A DNA stretch of 5,104 nt. Source: Rubritepida sp. GTDB lineage: Bacteria > Pseudomonadota > Alphaproteobacteria > Acetobacterales > Acetobacteraceae. The position numbers and the translations under genes are program-made. This document shows positions 1 through 3,885 of this stretch, piece by piece. Below the pieces are notes generated by a model, which did no database searches, was not told the DNA's origin, and worked only from the letters and a program-made list of their open reading frames with translations. The stretch lies in NCBI GenBank assembly GCA_014376425.1, contig JACMRO010000185.1, positions 1 through 5,104 on the forward strand. The letters are read 5' to 3'. How positions within the stretch are numbered: the stretch's first letter is position 1; every line of letters begins with the position of its first letter.

Positions 1-134
1 CGACGGGCAAGCTGGACGTGGCGAACGATCGCACGACCAGCACAATAGAGATTGTGGAAAACTGCGAAGCGCGCGATGCTCGCGCCGTGCAGCGCGGGCG
101 GCGCGGTTTCTTCCGCCGCATTGTAGGAGGGTGA
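1..134 (+). CDS. C-terminal end of an unidentified upstream gene (5' partial)
   Basis: The third forward frame is open from the left edge to a TGA at 132-134 and encodes the last 43 or so residues of a protein that begins outside the window. This frame is preferred over the other open one because its codons end mostly in G or C, like the genes downstream, and because its stop falls just after a strong ribosome binding site for the next gene. The visible tail reads through an acidic stretch (IEIVENCEARDARAV) into a very basic end (RGRRGFFRR, then IVGG). I do not recognise the family. Its position, four bases before a run of virion-type genes, suggests it belongs to the same late transcript. 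No domain, signal peptide or catalytic motif can be named from this fragment. Confidence 0.6.
   Translation, partial: TGKLDVANDRTTSTIEIVENCEARDARAVQRGRRGFFRRIVGG
125..130 (+). promoter_or_regulatory. Ribosome binding site for the 139-993 gene
   Basis: A perfect AGGAGG lies inside the last codons of the upstream gene. It sits 8 bases before ATG 139 and 5 bases before an in-frame GTG at 136, so both starts are within range. ATG is the stronger initiator. However, the same AGGAGG motif is spaced 5 bases from the starts at 1460 and 2381, so GTG 136 cannot be excluded. Confidence 0.75.
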
Positions 135-138
135 CGTG

Positions 139-993
139 ATGGCGTGGGACGCACAGGGCAGGTGGATTCCTGATACTATGGTGCCGGGCGCGCAAGGCGT
201 CCAGGGGGCCATTGTCGCGCCGGTCAACGCCGTGCCCAGCACATTGCCGCCTGTCACCCGCCCGCCCCCGGCGATGCCCCAGGCGATGCCTCCAGTGGTC
301 GGCACGACACCAGCCGCGCAAACGCCAATGTCACCAACCATGCCGGGAACGCCAACCATGCCGGGCGCCATGCCTCCGGCGCCTACCGGCGATACCAGCG
401 CATCGGGCCAGCTGACCGGCCTGCTCGCGCAGAATAGTCCCTACCTCCAGCAGGCGCGCGCGGGCGGGGTCCGTACCGCGGCGCGGCGCGGGTTGCTCAA
501 TTCCTCGATCGCGGCCGGGTCGGGCGAGGCTGCGGCAATTGCAGCTGCGGCGCCGATCGCCAGCCAGGATGCGCAGCAGCTTGCGCAGACGGCACAGACG
601 CGGCTTGAAGGCGATATCAATTTCAACAATAGTTCGCGCCTCCAGACGCAGCAGACGGCGGGCCAAATGGACCTGCAACGGCTGTCCGACACTGGCGCCA
701 TGTCGCGGCAGACGGCGGCGGCAGCGGACGAATTGCACCGTCTCGGCATTACGATCTCGGCCCAGGCCAATACCGCAACGGCAGATCATGCCAACCAGAT
801 GACGCTTGCGCAGATCCAGTCGAACCATAGCCTAGTCAGCAGCTACCTTGCCGCGTTCGGTGAAATGTCGAAGAACGCCGACCTGCCAGCGGCAGCGCGC
901 AACGCTTATGTTCAAGAAATGCAAACGGTTATCTCGCAAAGCATGGCGCTTACGACGCAGCTTGCGAGCCGCCAAATTGCATGGGGCACATGA
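139..993 (+). CDS. Putative phage internal/structural virion protein, Pro/Met-rich N-terminus and Ala/Gln-rich helical body
   Basis: This 284-residue protein (285 if GTG 136 is used) has two parts. Residues 1-11 form a short aromatic head with Trp3 and Trp9. Residues about 28-83 are a disordered Pro/Met-rich stretch with MPG and MPP repeats. From about residue 90 to the end it is Ala/Gln-rich and should be almost wholly helical, probably coiled coil. Residues 117-145 (RGLLNSS, then alternating Ala-rich turns, API and SQDAQ) resemble a segment I recall from phage structural and internal proteins; that resemblance is from memory, not from a search. There is no signal peptide, membrane segment or catalytic motif. 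Trp occurs only at residues 3, 9 and 282, at the two extreme ends. The stop overlaps the GNAT start by 4 bases (ATGA), which implies translational coupling. A virion role is inferred from composition and gene neighbourhood. Confidence 0.75.
   Translation: MAWDAQGRWIPDTMVPGAQGVQGAIVAPVNAVPSTLPPVTRPPPAMPQAMPPVVGTTPAAQTPMSPTMPGTPTMPGAMPPAPTGDTSASGQLTGLLAQNSPYLQQARAGGVRTAARRGLLNSSIAAGSGEAAAIAAAAPIASQDAQQLAQTAQTRLEGDINFNNSSRLQTQQTAGQMDLQRLSDTGAMSRQTAAAADELHRLGITISAQANTATADHANQMTLAQIQSNHSLVSSYLAAFGEMSKNADLPAAARNAYVQEMQTVISQSMALTTQLASRQIAWGT
334..365 (+). repeat. Two direct 14-bp repeats with an 18-bp period in the Pro/Met-rich linker
   Basis: CCAACCATGCCGGG occurs at 334-347 and again at 352-365. 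The period of 18 bases is six codons, so the repeat stays in frame and encodes PTMPG twice. It lies in the disordered linker of the 139-993 gene, where such in-frame duplications are easily tolerated. Looser MP-containing units (such as AMPQAMPP) flank it from about 271 onward, so the linker probably grew by slippage. Confidence 0.8.
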
Positions 994-1463
994 TCCGGCC
1001 GGCGACATTTTCGGATATCCCCCGCCTCGTAGAATTGGTGAGGCAGGGGCATGCTCGATCTATCCACAAAGATATCCCGCTGATCGACAAGGCGGTGCGT
1101 GCTTACATCATGGACGGGATCAGGCGGCACGGTGGCCGGGTCGATGGCGCGACACTCTTCAACGTGGTGGAGTTTCGCGGGCAGATCGAGGGCATGATGC
1201 TGTGCGTATTGCAGAAACTCTACCTTATCTGTGACCGGCTGGAGGCTCAGGACTTTTGGCTGTATGCGTCGAACAAGTGCCCGGCCGTCGGGCCGAGTAA
1301 ATTAATCGACGCCTATGTTCGATGGTGCGAGAACAACACGGAGGTCCATGAGGTGAAACTATCCTACACGGACGTTCTCGGGGTTGACGACAAGAGGTTG
1401 TGCAAACTGTTCCAGCGCAAAGGTTTCGCTGTGATGGGCGGGATTTACAGGAGGGCTCCATGA
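990..1463 (+). CDS. GNAT-fold acetyltransferase-like protein of the phage virion module
   Basis: The 157-residue length is typical of a single GNAT domain. Proteins of this fold usually transfer an acetyl group from acetyl-CoA to an amine; the substrate here is unknown. The opening MIRPATFSDIPRLVELV is a classic GNAT beta1-alpha1 start. The central strands run through residues 56-80 and 86-94 (AQDFWLYAS). Residues 96-112 (KCPAVGPSKLIDAYVRW) occupy the place of motif A, which binds the acetyl-CoA pyrophosphate, but the usual R/Q-x-x-G-x-G/A is only partly kept. The end (LCKLFQRKGFAVMGGIYRR) matches the last GNAT helix and strand. ATG 990 was chosen over in-frame ATG 981 because it makes an ATGA overlap with the previous stop and begins exactly at the GNAT consensus. 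No good Shine-Dalgarno precedes either start, so coupling to the gene before it is likely. By hand count 1021-1440 is about 57% GC, lower than much of the neighbouring sequence. The fold is fairly sure; activity is not. Confidence 0.82.
   Translation: MIRPATFSDIPRLVELVRQGHARSIHKDIPLIDKAVRAYIMDGIRRHGGRVDGATLFNVVEFRGQIEGMMLCVLQKLYLICDRLEAQDFWLYASNKCPAVGPSKLIDAYVRWCENNTEVHEVKLSYTDVLGVDDKRLCKLFQRKGFAVMGGIYRRAP
1449..1454 (+). promoter_or_regulatory. Ribosome binding site for the 1460-2371 gene
   Basis: A perfect AGGAGG lies within the last codons of the GNAT gene, 5 bases before ATG 1460. It decides the start of the Gly-rich gene: the same frame is open from an upstream ATG at 1400, but that one has no comparable site and would overlap the GNAT gene by more than 60 bases. 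Confidence 0.85.
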
Positions 1464-2371
1464 GCGGGATTAAGCTGGGCAAGGTTTTCAAAAAGGTCTT
1501 CAAGGTCATCAAGAAGGTCTTGCCTTACGCGCTGGCGATCGGCGCGATTGTCCTGACCGGGGGCGCGGCGCTTGGCGTCCTTCCGGCGCTTGGTGGAGCG
1601 GGGGGGCTACTAGCCGGCATCGGCATCCACGGAGTCTTGGCAACAGCCATCGGAGGCGCGGTTACAATGGCCGGCTGGGGCGGCGTGGCGGGCCTCGTGG
1701 CTGGCGGTCCCAAGGGGGTGCTCAAAGGCGCGGCGATCGGCGCGGCCGTCGGCGGGGCCGGGGGCGCCCTGGGTGTTGCTGGACTTGGCAGCGGCGCGGG
1801 CTTGCTCGGCGGTGGCTCGTTGGTCGGCGGCGGGGCGGCGGCGGCTGGCGCTGGCGCGGCTGGTGCAGCGCCGGGCGCAGCTGGCGCGGCTGGCACGATC
1901 GGCAGCGTGGCGACTCCTATCGGCGCACTGGCTCCGCTCAACCTGGCTCCCGGTATTGGCGCGCTTGGCAGCGGGGGTGCGCTGGGTTCAGTGGCAACCG
2001 GCGTCGGCGGCGCGGTCGGCAGCGTTGGAGCGGTCGGCGGCGCGGCGGCTGGCGGCGGCGGCATCCTTGGCAGCGGTGGCATCTTCGGCACAAGCGGACT
2101 CATGGGCCTGGCCGGGCCAGTTATCTCGGGGCTCGGCGGGGGCGTGACCCAGAAAGCGCAAAGCAAGGCCGAGGCGGAAGCGTCTGCTCGCCGCCGCGCG
2201 GAGATCGCAGCCAACTACAGCTTGTCGGGTTCGACCATCGGCGGCGGCTTGATGGGCCCATTCGCCAGCACCGGGACTGGAATTGCAACGCCAGCACTCG
2301 ATCCGTTCGCGGCACAGGCGCAGTGGGTTTATGACCCGGCTCGCCAGCGCCTCGTTCGCGCCGGGGCTTAG
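1460..2371 (+). CDS. Gly/Ala-rich membrane-active phage protein, candidate ejection-pore component
   Basis: This 303-residue protein starts with a cationic amphipathic helix. Lys at 5, 8, 11, 12, 15, 18 and 19 line one face and Val, Phe, Ile and Leu the other. A hydrophobic stretch (about 21-44) and several further Gly/Ala/Leu/Val stretches (about 48-83 and 90-126) follow. G90, G94, G98 and G102 form a GxxxG chain, the glycine-zipper pattern of tightly packed membrane helices. Residues about 120-228 are low-complexity Gly/Ala/Ser with repeated LGSGG and GSVAT units. A charged helical piece (232-250, KAQSKAEAEASARRRAEIA) and a conventional tail with WVYDPARQR (289-297) close the protein. There is no cleavable signal peptide. 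Phage proteins with a Lys-rich start and a Gly/Ala-rich body are often found among internal virion proteins. A role in forming a channel through the host envelope during DNA entry is inference. The start at 1460 has a perfect ribosome binding site and an ATGA overlap with the GNAT stop. Confidence 0.8.
   Translation: MSGIKLGKVFKKVFKVIKKVLPYALAIGAIVLTGGAALGVLPALGGAGGLLAGIGIHGVLATAIGGAVTMAGWGGVAGLVAGGPKGVLKGAAIGAAVGGAGGALGVAGLGSGAGLLGGGSLVGGGAAAAGAGAAGAAPGAAGAAGTIGSVATPIGALAPLNLAPGIGALGSGGALGSVATGVGGAVGSVGAVGGAAAGGGGILGSGGIFGTSGLMGLAGPVISGLGGGVTQKAQSKAEAEASARRRAEIAANYSLSGSTIGGGLMGPFASTGTGIATPALDPFAAQAQWVYDPARQRLVRAGA
1481..1522 (+). repeat. Four Lys-Val-(Phe/Ile/Leu) codon triplets forming a cationic amphipathic helix
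   Basis: Near-identical 9-base units of the form AAG-GTY-hydrophobic codon occur at 1481-1489, 1493-1501, 1502-1510 and 1514-1522, two of the junctions carrying one extra Lys codon. They encode most of the Lys-rich face at residues 8-21 of the Gly/Ala-rich protein. The DNA-level similarity suggests local duplication, although the simple amino-acid pattern and biased codon choice could give the same look. Confidence 0.65.
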
Positions 2372-2375
2372 GAGG
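2370..2375 (+). promoter_or_regulatory. Ribosome binding site for the 2381-3061 gene
   Basis: AGGAGG overlaps the TAG stop of the preceding gene (2369-2371) and lies 5 bases before ATG 2381. This supports 2381 over the second in-frame ATG at 2390. Confidence 0.85.
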
Positions 2376-2380
2376 ATATC

Positions 2381-3061
2381 ATGGGTTTGATGCCAACGCA
2401 GACCGGGCTCGCGCCGGGCGCCGCACCATACGCCGACGGGCAAAAGCCTGCGGCCCCCGACTTCTCGGGCTCGGTGCCGAATGATGGCTCGGCCTCGATC
2501 GGCGACGGCGACGGGAACGTGTCGCCCGAAGAGCAGGCGATGTACGACAAGGTGATGGAGAAGGCCGCAGAGTTGATTTACGGCGGTGATAGTACGGTCG
2601 AGCCCGCGATCTTGCAGGCGCTCAACGTCCCGCCGACGCCGGAGACGCCGGACAGCGGCAAGCCGGAAATCATGGCGCTCGCCAATGCGGCGTTCCAGAT
2701 CGGCAAGAAGCTGGACGACTCCTCGCGCGAGCAGGGCCAGCCCATTCCCGATGATGTTCTCTACCATGCCGGGACCGAGATTATCGAGGAGTTGGGCGAG
2801 ATCGCGCGCACGGCGAACATTCACGATTACTCGCCCGAAGAGTTGACTGGCGCCTTCTATCAGCTGGTCGACCTGTTCCGGCAGCAGGCGATCGACACGG
2901 GCCGGACGACCGAGGACACGCTTAAAGGGCAGTTCGACCAAATCAAACAGGCCAACGATCAAGGCACGATTGAGCAGGCCGTTCCCGGGATCGGGGCGGC
3001 GGAAGCAGCTGCACCAGCAGACGAGCAGGATCCGGCACAGGCTATGCCGCCACAGCGGTAA
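2381..3061 (+). CDS. Acidic helical phage protein with N-V-S-P-E-E-Q motif, putative virion/internal protein
   Basis: This 226-residue protein has a disordered Gly/Pro/Asp-rich head (1-46), a mainly helical body (about 48-190) and a disordered Ala/Pro/Gln tail (about 200-226). The body starts with NVSPEEQAMYDKVMEKAAELIYGG. It continues with a helix around residues 96-117 and the segment PDDVLYHAGTEIIEELGEIA (123-142), then YSPEELTGAFYQLVDLFRQQ (150-169). I recall a similar pattern (N-V-T/S-P-E-E-Q, then two amphipathic helices with a 'VL-HxGTEI-EL' core) from small uncharacterised proteins in structural regions of short-tailed phages; this is memory, not a search. The segment just before the motif (D42, D44, G45, V47, E51) also resembles an EF-hand loop lacking its first Asp. 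There is no Trp, no membrane segment and no catalytic signature. It is 9 bases from the Gly-rich gene and 12 from the next, so it is co-transcribed. Function unknown. Confidence 0.78.
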   Translation: MGLMPTQTGLAPGAAPYADGQKPAAPDFSGSVPNDGSASIGDGDGNVSPEEQAMYDKVMEKAAELIYGGDSTVEPAILQALNVPPTPETPDSGKPEIMALANAAFQIGKKLDDSSREQGQPIPDDVLYHAGTEIIEELGEIARTANIHDYSPEELTGAFYQLVDLFRQQAIDTGRTTEDTLKGQFDQIKQANDQGTIEQAVPGIGAAEAAAPADEQDPAQAMPPQR

Positions 3062-3067
3062 AGGGGA
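3061..3067 (+). promoter_or_regulatory. Ribosome binding site for the 3074-3871 gene
   Basis: AAGGGGA begins at the last base of the preceding TAA stop and ends 6 bases before ATG 3074. It is weaker than the AGGAGG sites upstream but well placed. Confidence 0.65.
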
Positions 3068-3073
3068 ATTGCG

Positions 3074-3871
3074 ATGAGCGGTGGAGGTTTCGTTCTTGGT
3101 GGTCTGTTGCAGGGCCTTGGCGCCGGCATCACGAACGTGGTGCAGGAGAAGCGCAACACCGCGCTCGCCACGCTCAAGCGCCAGCAGGACTTGCAGGACT
3201 ATCAGATGAAGCGCACCGATTCGCTTGCCGATGATGCGACCGCGACCCAGGACAAGATGGGGCTGCTGGTTCTCGCTCAACAGTATAAACAGCAGGAAGG
3301 CGAAACCAAACAGAAGTGGGATGAGCGCCTGCTTGAATTGCAACATCGCTACAAGGTCGGGGAAATCGGCGCGCAAACCGATTCTACAATTAGGATCAAG
3401 GGCGTCGAGTATAATCAAGCCGTTGCGATGGAGAACATCAAAACGACCCTCGGAAAAAGCCGGGACGCGGCCGATCGTCAGATGGCGAAAGATTTGGAGG
3501 GCGGCAAGGTCGTGGGCACATCGCCCGACGGCTATGCCGTTATTCAGAAGTCGGACAATTCCCTCGTCACCACGCGCACCAAACTGCAAAGCCTTAGCGG
3601 CGCGGGCGATGCTGGCGGCGGCGGCGCTGGTGCAATCGCGGCGGCGCGCGCGGGGCGCGGCGGTCCTGCCGTTGCGCCGGTCGCATCCGATCAACCCCCG
3701 CCAGCAGTGGCGCCGGTCAACCGCGCGCCGAAACCATCTTACGCGCCAGCCTACCAGGGGCTTGCCAATATGCCGCCGCCGCCCGATGGTAAGGTAGGCC
3801 GCACGATGAGGGGGCCGGGCGGGATCAAGGCGTACTGGACTGGTACATCATGGATGCCGAGAGCATCATAA
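3074..3871 (+). CDS. Coiled-coil phage structural protein with Pro/Ala linker and aromatic C-terminal tail
   Basis: The 265 residues divide into four parts. A short Gly/Leu-rich hydrophobic head (about 3-19, GGGFVLGGLLQGLGAGI) could touch a membrane or another protein. A long charged helical region follows (about 22-140, rich in Gln, Lys, Asp and Glu, with QQYKQQEGETKQKWDERLLE in the middle), likely coiled coil. A small beta-like piece comes next (145-168, GKVVGTSPDGYAVIQKSDNSLVTTR). Finally there is a low-complexity Gly/Ala then Pro/Ala linker (175-240) leading to a compact end, GRTMRGPGGIKAYWTGTSW plus five residues. No enzyme motif is visible. The layout (helical stalk, flexible linker, short aromatic tag) fits an internal or tail-associated virion protein and its neighbours agree, but I cannot name a family. 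The start has AAGGGGA upstream, and the stop is 14 bases before the next gene. Confidence 0.75.
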   Translation: MSGGGFVLGGLLQGLGAGITNVVQEKRNTALATLKRQQDLQDYQMKRTDSLADDATATQDKMGLLVLAQQYKQQEGETKQKWDERLLELQHRYKVGEIGAQTDSTIRIKGVEYNQAVAMENIKTTLGKSRDAADRQMAKDLEGGKVVGTSPDGYAVIQKSDNSLVTTRTKLQSLSGAGDAGGGGAGAIAAARAGRGGPAVAPVASDQPPPAVAPVNRAPKPSYAPAYQGLANMPPPPDGKVGRTMRGPGGIKAYWTGTSWMPRAS

Positions 3872-3876
3872 AGGGA
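3871..3876 (+). promoter_or_regulatory. Ribosome binding site for the gene starting at 3886
   Basis: AAGGGA overlaps the last base of the preceding TAA stop and lies 9 bases before ATG 3886. It is the only purine-rich site in the 14-base gap and supports this start for the long open frame running off the right edge. Confidence 0.65.
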
Positions 3877-3885
3877 CTTCGCTAA

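Noticed and set aside
848..1234. A plus-strand open frame overlapping the end of the helical gene and the start of the GNAT gene
   Set aside because: It overlaps two better genes, has no ribosome binding site, and its translation does not resemble a protein family. The GNAT reading starts cleanly at the family consensus.
1489..1495. CAAAAAG as a possible ribosomal frameshift site in the Gly/Ala-rich gene
   Set aside because: The heptamer lacks the matching first base of the classic slippery A-AAA-AAG, it lies only 10 codons from the start, and I see no alternative-frame product that would make sense.
2108..2120. CTGGCC-G-GGCCAG perfect short inverted repeat as a terminator
   Set aside because: It lies inside a coding region with a one-base loop and no following T run. 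It is explained by Leu-Ala-Gly-Pro codons in GC-rich DNA.
1525..2214. A 229-codon Pro/Ala-rich minus-strand open frame opposite the Gly/Ala-rich gene
   Set aside because: Gly and Ala codons (GGC, GCG, GCC) read in reverse give Ala, Arg and Pro, so this is a mirror of low-complexity sequence. The plus gene has a perfect ribosome binding site and coupled start.
1988..3694. A 568-codon open frame on the minus strand across three plus-strand genes
   Set aside because: Its translation is Arg/Leu-rich with no recognisable domain, it covers well-supported plus-strand genes with ribosome binding sites, and long antisense frames are expected where plus-strand codons are GC-rich.
3872..3885. Possible promoter or terminator in the widest gap, between the coiled-coil gene and the large gene
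   Set aside because: The gap is only 14 bases, holds just a ribosome binding site, and has no stem-loop or T run. The genes are best read as one transcript.
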